From assembly GCF_947499945.1 (NCBI RefSeq), contig NZ_CANMQD010000001.1:124001-188000 (forward strand): a stretch of DNA of 64,000 nucleotides, written 5' to 3'. The notes beneath the pieces were generated by a model, which was not told where the DNA came from, searched no databases, and worked only from the letters and a program-made list of their open reading frames with translations. Of this stretch, positions 30,065 to 40,482 are shown piece after piece. The stretch's first letter is position 1, and each line of letters starts with the position of its first letter. The stretch comes from an uncultured Sulfitobacter sp. Its GTDB lineage: Bacteria > Pseudomonadota > Alphaproteobacteria > Rhodobacterales > Rhodobacteraceae. The translations under genes were made by a program, and so were the position numbers.

Positions 30065-32034
30065 TCGGCAGGCACCGCATCCTTCTCGGACCTGGTCTTG
30101 CGGGCGCCAGCGGCCACACGGAAACGACGGTCTAAGAGGCTGAACATCCCGCCAAGCGCCATCAACGCACAACCGACCCAAATCCAGCTTGTCATTACTT
30201 TGATATAAGTCCGCACGGCCCAGCCACCATTCTCCTGCTCGTCACCGATCACAAGGTAAAGATCGCGCTTCCAGTTCTGGTCGATCGCTGCCTCGGTCGT
30301 TGGCATCTGCGCCACCGGATAGAACCGTTTTTCAGGGGAAAGCGTTGCGATAAATTCGCCATCCTGAACCACATCAATCACTGCGCGGGTTGCGACGTAG
30401 TTTGGCCCGTTAAGGTTTTCGACACTGCGCAGCGTCATCTCATAGCCATGCACTTCGAACGGCACATCTATTTGGGCTACTCGGATGTCTTCGACAGTCC
30501 ATGCATAGATACCAGCAATGCCCATCATCGTCACGCCAAGGCCCGCATGTGCCGTAGCTTTGCCCCAGTCGGCACCCGGCAAACGAAGTAATCGGCCCAG
30601 ACGGTTAGGGCCGCGCCCCGTGCGTTGCGCCAGATCAATCGCGACGCCCATCAACACCCACGTGCCAAGGAACATACCTACAGGCCCGATCAGACTGCGC
30701 CCTGTCTGCATCGCCCAAACAAGCCCACCAATCGCAATGCAGGCGACAAAGGCATAGCGCAACGGATACAAAGCGCGCCGCATCGAGGCGCGCTTCCACG
30801 GCATCGACGACCCGATTGGAAGTGCGATACCCAGCAGGACCATAAACGGCGTAAAGGCAGCATCAAAGAAAGGCGGCCCTACACTCAGCTTGCGATCAAA
30901 GAACATCTCCGCCAGCAGCGGCCACATCGTTCCTACAAAAACAACAAAACACGATACGGCGAGCAGCAAATTGTTTACCACCAACGCGCTCTCGCGACTG
31001 GCCAGACCAAAAACACCTTTGGCCTGCATAGCGCCTGCCCGCAACGTGAACAGGATTAGCGCCCCGCCCATAAAGAACGCCATGATCCCAAGGATGAAAA
31101 TACCGCGGTCAGGGTCGTTGGCAAAGGCGTGAACCGACGTCAGCAAGCCAGAACGTACAATAAATGTGCCGATCAACGAGAAGCCGAACGCAAGGATCGC
31201 AAGTAAAATGGTCCAGCTTTTAAGCGCCTCACGCTTTTCCACCACGATAGCAGAGTGCAGAAGCGCAGCAGCCAACAACCATGGCATAAAGCTCGCGTTC
31301 TCGACGGGATCCCAAAACCAGAAACCGCCCCAACCAAGTTCGTAATAGGCCCACCAAGAGCCGAGCGCGATGCCGATGGTCAGGAATACCCACGCGGCAA
31401 GGGTCCACGGACGCACCCAACGCCCCCACGCCGCATCAACGCGACCTTCGATCAGGGCCGCCACAGCAAAGCTGAACGCCATACTGAGACCAACATAGCC
31501 GAGGTACAGAAATGGTGGGTGAAACGCCAAACCGGGATCTTGAAGCAGCGGATTGAGGTCTTGGCCGTCAAAGGGCGGCACCGCCAAACGGGCAAAAGGA
31601 TTGGACGTCAATAGGATAAACGCCATGAAAGCAACGCCAATAGAGGCCTGCACCGCCAGCACACGAGCGCGCAGAGTCGCTGGTAGTTGTGAGCCAAACC
31701 ATGCCGCCATTGCGCCAAACAGCGCAACGATCAGCACCCAAAGCAGCATCGACCCTTCATGGTTTCCCCATGTACCGCTTATCTTGTAAATCATAGGCTT
31801 CATTGAATGGCTATTTGCCACAACGACCGACAGACTAAAGTCGGAGGTCACAAAAGCCCAGGTCAGCGCCCCGAAGGAAGCAGCCACCAGCAGAAATTGT
31901 ACAGTAGCGGCAGGTTCGGCCACGGCCATCCAGCCGGACCACCCTTTGGCGGCACCGACAAGCGGCACAATCATTTGAATAACCGCTACGCCAAAAGCGA
32001 GCATGAGGGCGAAATGTCCGAGTTCTGTAATCAT
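30061..32034 (-). CDS. ccmF: Haem lyase subunit CcmF
   Basis: Integral membrane component of the system I cytochrome c haem lyase. The 657-residue product has many transmembrane helices and the tryptophan-rich motif WGGFWFWDPVENASFMPW. Other CcmF segments are SHSMKPMIYKISGTWGNHEG, PPFLYLGYVGLSMAFSF and the late TEAAIDQNWKRDLYLVIGDE. With ccmH downstream and ccmE two genes upstream it forms a cytochrome c maturation locus interrupted by a lysis gene pair. Confidence 0.95.
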   Translation of the reverse strand: MITELGHFALMLAFGVAVIQMIVPLVGAAKGWSGWMAVAEPAATVQFLLVAASFGALTWAFVTSDFSLSVVVANSHSMKPMIYKISGTWGNHEGSMLLWVLIVALFGAMAAWFGSQLPATLRARVLAVQASIGVAFMAFILLTSNPFARLAVPPFDGQDLNPLLQDPGLAFHPPFLYLGYVGLSMAFSFAVAALIEGRVDAAWGRWVRPWTLAAWVFLTIGIALGSWWAYYELGWGGFWFWDPVENASFMPWLLAAALLHSAIVVEKREALKSWTILLAILAFGFSLIGTFIVRSGLLTSVHAFANDPDRGIFILGIMAFFMGGALILFTLRAGAMQAKGVFGLASRESALVVNNLLLAVSCFVVFVGTMWPLLAEMFFDRKLSVGPPFFDAAFTPFMVLLGIALPIGSSMPWKRASMRRALYPLRYAFVACIAIGGLVWAMQTGRSLIGPVGMFLGTWVLMGVAIDLAQRTGRGPNRLGRLLRLPGADWGKATAHAGLGVTMMGIAGIYAWTVEDIRVAQIDVPFEVHGYEMTLRSVENLNGPNYVATRAVIDVVQDGEFIATLSPEKRFYPVAQMPTTEAAIDQNWKRDLYLVIGDEQENGGWAVRTYIKVMTSWIWVGCALMALGGMFSLLDRRFRVAAGARKTRSEKDAVPAE

Positions 32035-32112
32035 GCCGACAACATAAGCGCTCAGACGAAGGGTGCCAATAACAATCGGCCACTTACTGCGGTAAGGTCA
32101 AAGAGCCGCAGG

Positions 32113-32685
32113 TCAACGCGCCGCCAACCATGCACGCAACGCCGGATTATCATCAACCTTGAGCGCTTGAGCGCTCAAACGCGCATCAGAACCAGCATCA
32201 GCCACCCCTACGGATGATGCTCTTAGCGCACCAATCATCGCAATGTTTTCAACCACCTGTGGGACATGCTGGACGGTATCGACAATGCTGCGCTGGAATT
32301 CCTGCGACTTCACCTGATGACGCGCTCCAAAATAGAACGAGACGATAACCCCCAGCAACCACCACAGCGGCTCTGGCACCAGCGCGATCCCTTGCATGCG
32401 CTGTGCAAACCACAAGGGGGCCACCATCGCCGAGACAAATAACCCAAGCGTGCCAAGAGCGAGCGCAGGCCGCGGCAGGCGATTCACCCCATCCATAAAG
32501 CGGTCAAATCCACCTTTGACCGGCGCTCTGAATTCATCACCGTATTGGCTCATCGCTTGACCCTGAACACGAGCCCCCCGCGCTGCTGCCGTCTCTGCGT
32601 TTTCGCGAAATACCTCAACCGTATCGCGCACCACATTGCGATCCCCGCCAAAAACAATGCCCAGAATGCTCTCGATCATACCCAT
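32113..32685 (-). CDS. Holin family protein of a lysis cassette
   Basis: A 190-residue protein of the rhodobacterial holin type. It has a hydrophilic N-terminal half, then two hydrophobic segments (ALALGTLGLFVSAMVAPLWF and a second of about 18 residues, PLWWLLGVIVSFYFGARHQ), and a long C-terminal tail. Holins form pores letting endolysin reach the cell wall. The start at 32685 has GAGGA seven bases upstream and overlaps the endolysin stop by ten bases; an ATG at 32679 gives a four-base overlap. In Rhodobacter capsulatus a similar chromosomal endolysin-holin pair releases gene transfer agent particles; that role here is inferred. Confidence 0.82.
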   Translation of the reverse strand: MGMIESILGIVFGGDRNVVRDTVEVFRENAETAAARGARVQGQAMSQYGDEFRAPVKGGFDRFMDGVNRLPRPALALGTLGLFVSAMVAPLWFAQRMQGIALVPEPLWWLLGVIVSFYFGARHQVKSQEFQRSIVDTVQHVPQVVENIAMIGALRASSVGVADAGSDARLSAQALKVDDNPALRAWLAAR

Positions 32686-33287
32686 CGTGCGGTCCTCGTT
32701 TTGAATTGTGTAGCTGACAGGTGATATTCAGGCGCGATGAATTCCTCTGCCCGCTTGATCCATCCCCCTTTACCGCCCGCTTGCGTACGCGCGAACTTGC
32801 GACTCGCCACGCGCCTGTCTGCCAAACGGAAATAGTAATTCCGCCGCGCGATCCCGTATGCATCCACAATGTGATCCGGCTGCGCATGATAGGCTGCACG
32901 CACCGCTGCAAGGGTTTTCGGCCCCAGCGCACCATCCACAACCACGGCATATCCCATGTCAATCAGCATCCGCTGCAATATTTTCACCGCATTTCCGCCC
33001 GCATTCACATACATGTCAAACACAGTCGCCTGTAACGGCGGTGGCAGTTCTGCAATGAGCGGGCGATGGAAATAATGCTCGATAAAAATCTGAATAGCTT
33101 GATCACGAGTCAAACGACGCACGTCAGCAGTGGTAATGCTGCCATCACGATCAAGGTCAAGTCCGAGGCGGCGCATGGTATGGATAGTCACACCAAAATT
33201 TGTAGCACCGCCCGGGTCGTCGGGATCATTCACATAGCCGCCCTCACGGACGACAATTTCTTCTGTAATCTGGCTAACACTCTGCAT
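32676..33287 (-). CDS. Endolysin, N-acetylmuramidase (glycosyl hydrolase 108 type)
   Basis: A 203-residue peptidoglycan hydrolase. The catalytic GH108 motif EGGYVNDPDDPGGATNFGVT lies at residues 15-34, its first Glu being the expected catalytic residue. The C-terminal part (DMGYAVVVDGALGPKTLAAV) is the peptidoglycan-binding domain usual in these proteins. There is no signal peptide, so it would need the neighbouring holin to reach the wall. AGAGGAGAA precedes the ATG. The word TTAACC (half of a CtrA site) stands just before it at 33308-33303 on the minus strand. Confidence 0.88.
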   Translation of the reverse strand: MQSVSQITEEIVVREGGYVNDPDDPGGATNFGVTIHTMRRLGLDLDRDGSITTADVRRLTRDQAIQIFIEHYFHRPLIAELPPPLQATVFDMYVNAGGNAVKILQRMLIDMGYAVVVDGALGPKTLAAVRAAYHAQPDHIVDAYGIARRNYYFRLADRRVASRKFARTQAGGKGGWIKRAEEFIAPEYHLSATQFKTRTARWV

Positions 33288-33359
33288 GGATGTTCTCCTC
33301 TAGGTTAAGAGAGAGAACGCCATTAAATCGTTAATTTGCTCGGACCACAGCGTGCGCTA

Positions 33360-33803
33360 TCAGCTGTCAGGCTCTTGATAAACGCCTTGCGCCTTAAGAG
33401 CGTCAACAACCTCTTTTGGCATATAGGTTTCATCATGTCTGGCAAGTATTTCAGTCGCTTGAAAGACACCGTTGATGTATTTTCCGGTTCCAACCATGCC
33501 TTCGTTCTCACCAAACAGATCAGGCAACACCCCTGTATAGACAACAAGAACACTCGCACCGCCATCCGTCACGGAAAAGCTGATTTCCTCACCCTGTCCG
33601 CGCTTCAGCGTGCCTTCCTCAACCAAACCGCCGATGCGAAAGACTTCAGTCGGCGCTGGCGGCTCTGCCATCACCTGGCTCGGTGCACGGAAAAAATTTA
33701 TCCCGTCCCGCATCCCATACCCGATCAGCGCCGTTGATCCGATCAGCGCGGCAACCGCCACAGCAATCAACTGGATGCGGCGCTGTTTTTTGAGGCTTTT
33801 CAT
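33360..33803 (-). CDS. ccmE: Cytochrome c maturation haem chaperone CcmE
   Basis: Carries haem to the CcmFH lyase in the periplasm. The 147-residue product has a membrane anchor (IQLIAVAVAALIGSTALIGYGM), an OB-fold with FRIGGLVEEGTLKR and FSVTDGGASVLVVYTGVLPDLF, and the haem-binding motif ARHDETYMP whose histidine attaches haem covalently. GGAG precedes the ATG. It lies directly upstream of the lysis pair. Confidence 0.95.
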   Translation of the reverse strand: MKSLKKQRRIQLIAVAVAALIGSTALIGYGMRDGINFFRAPSQVMAEPPAPTEVFRIGGLVEEGTLKRGQGEEISFSVTDGGASVLVVYTGVLPDLFGENEGMVGTGKYINGVFQATEILARHDETYMPKEVVDALKAQGVYQEPDS

Positions 33804-33837
33804 CGTAAACTCCGATCAAAATTCGAGGATGAGCGAT

Positions 33838-34866
33838 TTAGGGGAACAAAGGCGCCATCATCAGTCCCTCTGTCTCTTCAATACCTAACATCAGATTGGC
33901 GTTTTGCAACGCTTGGCCGGACGATCCCTTCGTCAGGTTATCCAATGCTGCCACAACAATCGCACGGCCCTCAATGCGGTCCCCTGTCACACCGATATGG
34001 CAAAAGTTGGAACCACGGATATGGCGCGTGGACGGTGCCTCACCAAAGGGCAGCACATCAATGAACGGCTCACCCGCATAGGCCGCCCCAAGCGCTGCAT
34101 GAATGGCCGCGGGATCGCCTTTGACATAACAAGTGGCAAGGATACCGCGATTTGCAGGCATCAGGTGCGGCGTAAATTGCACTTTTACATCCCGACCTGC
34201 AATCAGGGAAAACTCCTGATCAAACTCACCCAGATGACGGTGCGTCCCGCCCAACGCATAGGCGTGATAGCCCTCAGACAGCTCCGCATGCAGCAGATTT
34301 TCCTTAAGCGCACGCCCTGCCCCTGACACGGCGCATTTGAGGTCAAGGATGATGTTATCAAGGTCAATGAGCTTTGCCTCGATCAAAGGCCGCAGTGCGA
34401 ATTGCCCCGTCGCGGCATTGCATCCCGTGCCAGCCACAAGCCGCGCGGACTTTATCTCGTCGCGGTAAAACTCGGTCAGTCCGTAGACCGCCTCGGCCTG
34501 CTGCTCCAGTGCTGCGTGCGGATTGCCATACCAACGCACATATTCCTCAGGGTCGCGCAGCCGGAAATCCGCCGACAGGTCCACAATCTTGAGAGTCTTC
34601 GGCAGCTGCGCAATCACCTCCTGCGAAGTTTTATGTGGCAATGCGCAAAAACAAAGGTCTATGGCCGAAAAATCAATCTCCTCCATCGTGACCAGATCGG
34701 GTAAATCCAAGTGGCGCAGGTGCGGAAACACCGATGCCATGCTTTGACCCGCTTTAGAGTTGCCGCCTAAAGCTTTAATTGTCATGGAGGAATGGCCTGC
34801 AATCAGCCGGATAAGCTCAGCACCCGTGTAGCCAGAGGCACCGAGAATTGCGATGTTATATGTCAT
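33838..34866 (-). CDS. argC: N-acetyl-gamma-glutamyl-phosphate reductase
   Basis: Third step of arginine synthesis, an NADPH-dependent reductase. The 342-residue product shows the Rossmann start [34 protein letters not shown], the catalytic cysteine in [18 protein letters not shown], and [15 protein letters not shown]. The C-terminal region is [19 protein letters not shown]. It shows the long ArgC form rather than the short ArgC2 type. Confidence 0.95.
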   Translation of the reverse strand: MTYNIAILGASGYTGAELIRLIAGHSSMTIKALGGNSKAGQSMASVFPHLRHLDLPDLVTMEEIDFSAIDLCFCALPHKTSQEVIAQLPKTLKIVDLSADFRLRDPEEYVRWYGNPHAALEQQAEAVYGLTEFYRDEIKSARLVAGTGCNAATGQFALRPLIEAKLIDLDNIILDLKCAVSGAGRALKENLLHAELSEGYHAYALGGTHRHLGEFDQEFSLIAGRDVKVQFTPHLMPANRGILATCYVKGDPAAIHAALGAAYAGEPFIDVLPFGEAPSTRHIRGSNFCHIGVTGDRIEGRAIVVAALDNLTKGSSGQALQNANLMLGIEETEGLMMAPLFP

Positions 34867-34908
34867 ATTGTTCGTCCCAAAAATTGCGTTGAATAAAGAA
34901 GCGCTGCA

Positions 34909-35718
34909 CTATGCTGCAGTGAACTTCATCTCTCGTCGCAAAAACTGTGTGGCGCGGCTGCTCACTTGCTTGGGATCACCCGTTGTCAAAAACGCCGCCT
35001 CGCCACTGCCCGCTTTGTCTGGATGACGGGTGAGGTAGTCGGCAAGGCTCTCGGCGACCAGATCGGCCTGACTGAACACGGAAACATCCGCGCCCAGCGC
35101 ATCCTGAAACGTGCCTTTCATCAACGGATAATGGGTACAGCCCAAAATAGCCGCCTGCGGGTGCGGCATCTTTCGCTTGAGCGCATCAACATGGCTGCGC
35201 ACCATCGCTTCAGCAAGAATCATGTCGCCCTCTTCGATGGCATCGACAACACCACCGCAGGCCTGCGCCTCAACATCCACTCCTATCGCGCGAAACGCCA
35301 ATTCACGCTGGAACGCACGGGTGGCCACAGTCGCAGGTGTCGCAAACAGCGCCACATGCTGCACCGCCACTTCACGCGGCGGAGAGTTATCGCCCCACTG
35401 CCGCTCGGTCAGCGCTTCGATCAGCGGTACAAACACCCCCAGCACACGCTTGTCAGCAGGCACCCAACTCTCCTGCATACGCCGCAAGGCGGCCGCCGAG
35501 GCGGTATTACAGGCCAACACGACCAGATCACAGCCCGCATCAAACAACCGCTGCGTGGCCGCGACAGTCAGGTCATAGATATCCTCGGCATTACGCACGC
35601 CATACGGCGCATTGGCGCTGTCCGCCAGATAGACAAATTCCTGATCGGGCAGCCGCTTTTGCACTGCCTCCAAAATGGTTAAGCCGCCCAAGCCACTGTC
35701 GAAAATACCTACTGCCAT
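34909..35718 (-). CDS. murI: Glutamate racemase
   Basis: Makes D-glutamate for peptidoglycan. The 269-residue product has the two catalytic cysteines in [13 protein letters not shown] and [14 protein letters not shown], and the N-terminal [14 protein letters not shown]. The ATG at 35718 was selected because it gives the standard MurI N-terminus; the longer in-frame extension to 35844 is not family-like. It lies downstream of the indolepyruvate oxidoreductase gene on the same strand. Confidence 0.95.
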   Translation of the reverse strand: MAVGIFDSGLGGLTILEAVQKRLPDQEFVYLADSANAPYGVRNAEDIYDLTVAATQRLFDAGCDLVVLACNTASAAALRRMQESWVPADKRVLGVFVPLIEALTERQWGDNSPPREVAVQHVALFATPATVATRAFQRELAFRAIGVDVEAQACGGVVDAIEEGDMILAEAMVRSHVDALKRKMPHPQAAILGCTHYPLMKGTFQDALGADVSVFSQADLVAESLADYLTRHPDKAGSGEAAFLTTGDPKQVSSRATQFLRREMKFTAA

Positions 35719-35812
35719 GTGATGTTCCGGCCTTTGAATGAGATATCCGCACCGAAACACCCCGGCGCGGTTGAGGCAAGTCCTTACGCGCTTGGCGCAT
35801 AGAAATCCACCG

Positions 35813-38800
35813 TCACTCTGCCGCTTTTGCCACAGATGCGCCACCTGCGCGGATCACGCTGAGCAATTCCTCGCGCCGCTTGGCCGCTTGCGCCTCGTTG
35901 GCTTCCTTCACAGGCCCAAAACCCCGGATTTGCAGCGGCAATGCCGCAAGCGCCACAATGGCATCGCGGGTATTGTCATCCAGCTTGGGCAGCACATCGC
36001 GCATATCGGCCTCGTACTGCTTGATCAGCGCCCGCTCCATCTTGCGCTCGGCGGTATAGCCGAACACGTCCAGCGGCGTTCCGCGCAGCCCTTTCAGCTT
36101 TGCCATGACGCGCAGGGGTTTCTCCAGCCACGGACCAAACTCGCGTTTCAGCGGCCGCCCGTTCGGCCCCATCTTGGACAGCAGCGGCGGCGCGAGGTTG
36201 AACGACATTTTGAAATCCCCCTCAAATTCCGCCTGCGCCTTTTCACGACTGCTGAGCAGCAGACGCGCCACCTCGTATTCGTCTTTATAAGACAATAGCT
36301 TGTGATAGCCCTCAGCCACCGCCTCCAGCACAGCCTGATCGCTGATCTGGTCCAGCATTTTGCCATAGCGTTTGGCGAGCCGTTTTCCCTGATAGCCGAT
36401 TAAATGCTCCTTGCGGAAGGTAATCTTCTCTTCCAGCGACTTGGGTAAGGACACTACATTCGGCGTCAGCACCGCCTGCGCCTCGGCAGGAAACAGCACT
36501 GCCCAGCGCCCGATCTCAAAGGCACGCAAGTTCCGCTCAACCGCCGCGCCATTAAGGCGAATCGCATCCGTGACTGCCGCAAGCGTGAGCGGGATCAATC
36601 CGCGCTGCCACGCACCGCCAAAAATCATCATGTTGGAATAGATGCTGTCGCCCAGCGTCGCCTTCGCCAGATCGGAGGCATCGAACATCGACAGATCGTC
36701 TTTCAACCGCGCTTGCACGGCCAGTTCCAACTGGTCAAACGGCATCTTGAACTCGGTATCGCGGGTGAAATCACCCGTGATAATCTGATGGCTGTTCACC
36801 ACGGCCCCCGTGCGCCCCGTCGAGGTCAGCCCCAGCACTTTGCTCCCGCCAGAGGTCACAAGATCACCGCCAATGAGCGCGTCACACTCCCCCGTCGCCA
36901 CGCGAATGGCTGAAATATCTTCGGGACGGTTGGACAGACGGCAATGGATGTTCACTGCACCACCCTTTTGGGCAAGGCCTGCCATCTCCATCATGCCAGC
37001 ACCCTTGCCATCAATTTGCGCGGCTTGCGCCAGTACCGCACCGATGGTCACAACGCCCGTGCCACCAACGCCTGTTATCACCACGTTATAGGTGCCATTG
37101 ATCGCAGGGATCTCTGGCATCGGCAGATCGGGTATTTTCACTTCTGTCGTAGCTTCCTTGCGCACAGTGGCCCCTTCCAGCGTCACGAAAGACGGACAGA
37201 ACCCGTTCACGCAGGAGAAATCCTTGTTGCACGATGACTGGTCAATCGCCCGTTTGCGGCCCAGTTCGGTATCCGCAGGCACGATGCTCACACAGTTAGA
37301 CTGCACACCGCAATCACCACATCCTTCGCAGACGTCAGTGTTGATGAACATGCGCTTGTCCGGATCAGGAAACAGCCCGCGTTTGCGGCGGCGGCGCTTC
37401 TCGGCAGCGCAGGTCTGGACATAGACGATCGCACTCACCCCCTCCACCTTCGCCAGACGCTTTTGCACGTTTTGCAATTCCGCCCGCTCGAATGTCTCAA
37501 CGCCTTTGAAGGCCGCGAAATCAACGTCCTCCTTCTCGTCATAGACCACGACGAGGTCTTTGATCCCCATTGCCTTTAACTCAGCCACAATACGCGGCGC
37601 ATCCAGATCGCCCTCATTGTGCTGGCCCCCTGTCATGGCAACGGCATCATTATACAGGATTTTGTAGGTCATATTCGTGCCAGCCGCGACAGCCGCACGG
37701 ATCGCCTGAATGCCCGAGTGGTTATATGTCCCGTCCCCGATATTCTGGAACACATGCGGCGTGGTCGAGAAAGGTGCCTCCCCGATCCAATTAGCGCCCT
37801 CTGCCCCCATGTGGGTAAAGCCGAGCGTTTCGCGATCCATCCACTGCACCATAAAGTGACAGCCGATACCCGCATAAGCACGACTGCCTTCAGGGACCTT
37901 GGTGGAGGAGTTATGCGGACACCCCGAACAGAAGTAAGGCAAACGCCCCGCCAGCTCTTGCCCGTTGTCCGCACGCTTGGCATCGGCCAGATCGGCAAGC
38001 CCAGCGCGGATACTATCCGTGCCACGCCCCTCGTCGCACAAAACCTCACCCAGCTTCTCGGCAATCTCTACAGGGTCCAGCGCCCAAGCGGCGGAGAAGA
38101 ACTCGATCCCCTCCTTGGTCCCGCCGTAGACCCGCTGGTCCGAGCGGCTGTCGAACAACGCCTCTTTAATCTGCACTTCAATCAGCTTGCGTTTTTCCTC
38201 GACCACGATGATCAGATCGAGGCCGTCTGCCCATTCCTTGAACCCGCGCATATCGAGGGGCCAGACTTGTCCGACTTTATACGTGGTAATCCCCAGCCGC
38301 TCCGCCTCAGCAGCGTCAATATTCAGCAGGCTCATGGCGTGGATTACATCGAGATAGTTCTTACCCGCTGCAACAAATCCGATCTTGGCCCCCGCCTTGC
38401 CCCAGACACGTTTGTCGATCTTGTTGGCATAGGCAAAAGCTTCGGCAGCGTAACGCTTGTGATTGATCAGTCGCGCTTCTTGCACGATGCGGTCGTCTAA
38501 AAGGCGGATGTTCAAGCCGCCCTCTGGCATATCAAAATCAGGCTCTACAAACTCAAGGCGGAAAGGATCACCATCCACAACAGAGGTCACCTCAACCGTG
38601 TCTTTCATCGTCTTCAGCCCCACCCACAGGCCCGAAAACCGCGAGAGCGCCCAGCCATACAGGCTATAATCCAGTATCTCCTGAACACCCGCAGGCGAGA
38701 GCACAGGCATATAGGCATCGACCATCGCAAAGTCGGATTGGTGCAGCACGGTAGAGGATTCGCCCGTATGGTCGTCCCCCATCGCCATGATCACACCGCC

Positions 38801-39211
38801 GTTGACCGAGCTTCCCGCCATATTCGCGTGCCGCATCACATCGCCAGAGCGGTCCACCCCCGGCCCTTTGCCGTACCACATGCCAAACACGCCGTCGTAT
38901 TTCCCCTCACCGCGCAGTTCCGCCTGTTGCGCACCCCATAGCGCCGTGGCGGCCAAGTCCTCGTTCAGCCCTGCCTGAAACGTCACGCAACTCTCGGCCA
39001 GCTGCTTTTGCGCGCGCATCATCTGCATATCGACCGCCCCAAGTGGCGAACCGCGATAACCTGTCACCAAACCGGCGGTATTTAGCCCAGCGCGCTTATC
39101 CCGCGCCGCCTGCATCATCATCACCCGCACCAGTGCCTGTGTGCCGTTTAGCAGCACCGGGCTTTTGGTCAGGTCGAAACGGTCATTGAGTGAAATCTTT
39201 TGCGTTGTCAT
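35813..39211 (-). CDS. Indolepyruvate ferredoxin oxidoreductase (fused alpha and beta parts)
   Basis: Decarboxylates aryl-pyruvates to acyl-CoA and reduces ferredoxin. The 1132-residue product joins the IorA and IorB parts. The N-terminal pyrimidine-binding domain includes [20 protein letters not shown]. The thiamine-diphosphate domain is around residues 430-560 ([40 protein letters not shown]). A ferredoxin-like segment follows with [13 protein letters not shown] and [13 protein letters not shown]. The gamma domain has [20 protein letters not shown]. Such fused enzymes are used in phenylalanine, tyrosine or tryptophan catabolism. It is divergent from a LysR gene whose spacer holds a LysR-type dyad. 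Confidence 0.93.
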   Translation of the reverse strand: MTTQKISLNDRFDLTKSPVLLNGTQALVRVMMMQAARDKRAGLNTAGLVTGYRGSPLGAVDMQMMRAQKQLAESCVTFQAGLNEDLAATALWGAQQAELRGEGKYDGVFGMWYGKGPGVDRSGDVMRHANMAGSSVNGGVIMAMGDDHTGESSTVLHQSDFAMVDAYMPVLSPAGVQEILDYSLYGWALSRFSGLWVGLKTMKDTVEVTSVVDGDPFRLEFVEPDFDMPEGGLNIRLLDDRIVQEARLINHKRYAAEAFAYANKIDKRVWGKAGAKIGFVAAGKNYLDVIHAMSLLNIDAAEAERLGITTYKVGQVWPLDMRGFKEWADGLDLIIVVEEKRKLIEVQIKEALFDSRSDQRVYGGTKEGIEFFSAAWALDPVEIAEKLGEVLCDEGRGTDSIRAGLADLADAKRADNGQELAGRLPYFCSGCPHNSSTKVPEGSRAYAGIGCHFMVQWMDRETLGFTHMGAEGANWIGEAPFSTTPHVFQNIGDGTYNHSGIQAIRAAVAAGTNMTYKILYNDAVAMTGGQHNEGDLDAPRIVAELKAMGIKDLVVVYDEKEDVDFAAFKGVETFERAELQNVQKRLAKVEGVSAIVYVQTCAAEKRRRRKRGLFPDPDKRMFINTDVCEGCGDCGVQSNCVSIVPADTELGRKRAIDQSSCNKDFSCVNGFCPSFVTLEGATVRKEATTEVKIPDLPMPEIPAINGTYNVVITGVGGTGVVTIGAVLAQAAQIDGKGAGMMEMAGLAQKGGAVNIHCRLSNRPEDISAIRVATGECDALIGGDLVTSGGSKVLGLTSTGRTGAVVNSHQIITGDFTRDTEFKMPFDQLELAVQARLKDDLSMFDASDLAKATLGDSIYSNMMIFGGAWQRGLIPLTLAAVTDAIRLNGAAVERNLRAFEIGRWAVLFPAEAQAVLTPNVVSLPKSLEEKITFRKEHLIGYQGKRLAKRYGKMLDQISDQAVLEAVAEGYHKLLSYKDEYEVARLLLSSREKAQAEFEGDFKMSFNLAPPLLSKMGPNGRPLKREFGPWLEKPLRVMAKLKGLRGTPLDVFGYTAERKMERALIKQYEADMRDVLPKLDDNTRDAIVALAALPLQIRGFGPVKEANEAQAAKRREELLSVIRAGGASVAKAAE

Positions 39212-39275
39212 GGTGTTCCTCCCCGAAAACCAACAGGCATGTCATATCTATGCATGCCGCGTGCCACATCACAAT

Positions 39276-39294
39276 AGGTCACAAATACTGACCT
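39276..39294. promoter_or_regulatory. LysR-type operator dyad
   Basis: AGGTCA-N7-TGACCT is a perfect 6-bp dyad and contains the T-N11-A pattern of LysR-type sites (T39279 to A39291). It sits between the divergent indolepyruvate oxidoreductase gene (65 bases away) and the lysR gene (100 bases away). Confidence 0.65.
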
Positions 39295-39393
39295 GTATAT
39301 ATCTTAATACAAAGCTGCAAATTTTCCCCTAAGGTTTAGGGTGTGTCCCTCCTGCAAAATCAGGTAGAAGACAGAGAACTTGAAAGGCGCACC

Positions 39394-40290
39394 ATGGACT
39401 GGGACAAACTGAGAATTTTTCACGCCGTAGCAGACGCAGGCTCGCTCACTCATGCGGGGGACAAACTGAACCTGTCGCAATCCGCCGTGAGCCGTCAGGT
39501 CCGTGGCCTTGAGGAACAGCTTAACACAAATCTGTTCCACCGTCATGCCCGTGGGCTGATTCTCACCGAACAAGGTGAGCTGTTGTTTGACGCCACCACT
39601 GCCATGACCAAGCGCCTTGACGCCGCCGCCGCGCGCATTCGCGACAGTGAGGAAGAAGTGTTTGGCGAATTGCGCGTGACCACCACGACAGGCTTCGGCA
39701 CACTCTGGCTCGCCCCCCGCCTGTCCAAGCTTTATGATAAGTATCCCGATCTTAAAGTTGACCTGATGCTCGAAGAGCGTGTGCTCGACCTGCCCATGCG
39801 GGAAGCCGACGTCGCTATCCGTTTCAAAGAGCCGTCACAAGCCGATCTAGTGCGCAAGCGTCTGATGACCGTGCGCATGTGCCTCTACGCTACACCCAAG
39901 TACCTAAAAGAAAACGGCACGCCACAAACGATGGCCGAGTTGTCAAACCATCGATTGATTTGTCAAAATACCGACAGTGATCAGGTCGGAGCAGGTCTCA
40001 ATCTGATCCAAGAACTGATGCTCAACGATCTCAAATCCTTGCTCACGGTGAACAATTATTTTGGCGTACTCCAAGGGGTGCTGCATGATCTGGGCATCGG
40101 TGTTTTGCCTGACTACGTCACCCAAGATTCGCCGCATCTGGTCCGCGTGCTGCCAGACATCGAATCCGCCGAAGTACCTGTGTTCCTCGCCTACCCAGAA
40201 GAGCTGCGGCAGTCGCAACGCGTAGCGGCCTTCAAAGACTTCGTTCAAGACGAGATCATAAGTTACCGCAAACAACTTAAAGAAACTTAA
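39394..40290 (+). CDS. LysR family transcriptional regulator
   Basis: A 298-residue LysR-type regulator. The N-terminal winged helix is clear (LRIFHAVADAGSLTHAGDKL, LSQSAVSRQVRGLEEQL). The effector domain includes GELRVTTTTGFGTLWLAPRL and NNYFGVLQGVLHDLGIGVLP. ATG at 39394 was chosen: it has AAAGG seven bases upstream and starts MDWDKLRIF, the form usual in Roseobacter homologues as I remember them. A longer in-frame start at 39343 is less likely. It probably binds the dyad in the divergent spacer and may control itself and the indolepyruvate oxidoreductase gene. The inducer is unknown. Confidence 0.9.
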   Translation: MDWDKLRIFHAVADAGSLTHAGDKLNLSQSAVSRQVRGLEEQLNTNLFHRHARGLILTEQGELLFDATTAMTKRLDAAAARIRDSEEEVFGELRVTTTTGFGTLWLAPRLSKLYDKYPDLKVDLMLEERVLDLPMREADVAIRFKEPSQADLVRKRLMTVRMCLYATPKYLKENGTPQTMAELSNHRLICQNTDSDQVGAGLNLIQELMLNDLKSLLTVNNYFGVLQGVLHDLGIGVLPDYVTQDSPHLVRVLPDIESAEVPVFLAYPEELRQSQRVAAFKDFVQDEIISYRKQLKET

Positions 40291-40399
40291 GCTGGCAGCA
40301 AAACGTCCCTCTAAGCTATGCACATAACGCATAGCGGCAATGCCTGCAGATGTTCAGAAACTGCCTTGAAAAGGGGCAGGCTGCATCCTATTTCAAACT

Positions 40400-40482
40400 T
40401 ATAAGGATTCTGGTGCCTTCGTGCATCACCCTTATACCTCCCTGTTGGACTTTGCCGGGCCTTTGTGCCCGGCACTTTTTTA
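40400..40482 (+). ncRNA. Candidate small RNA with own promoter and terminator
   Basis: A promoter-like pair TTGAAA (40366-40371) and TATTTC (40389-40394), 17 bases apart, predicts a start near 40400. The RNA would open with a two-part hairpin: TATAAGG (40400-40406) with CCTTATA (40430-40436), and inside it TGGTGC (40411-40416) with GCATCA (40423-40428). A single-stranded segment follows with CCTCC at 40437-40441, complementary to ribosome-binding sites. It ends in a GC-rich terminator (TGCCGGGC 40453-40460 with GCCCGGCA 40467-40474) followed by CTTTTTTA. The total is about 83 nt. It could instead be a leader element of purL, whose start is 155 bases further on. No known family was recognised. 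Confidence 0.6.
40453..40482 (+). terminator. Rho-independent terminator in the lysR-purL spacer
   Basis: An 8-bp stem, TGCCGGGC with GCCCGGCA, and a 6-nt loop are followed by CTTTTTTAT. It ends the small-RNA candidate and would also stop read-through from lysR. The rest of the 347-base spacer holds the hairpin GCTATGC/GCATAGC at 40315-40335 just after lysR, and no gene. Confidence 0.88.

Noticed and set aside
32113..33287. Prophage remnant
   Set aside because: Only holin and endolysin are present, flanked by core genes on both sides, with no integrase, repeats or structural genes; a host lysis cassette fits better.
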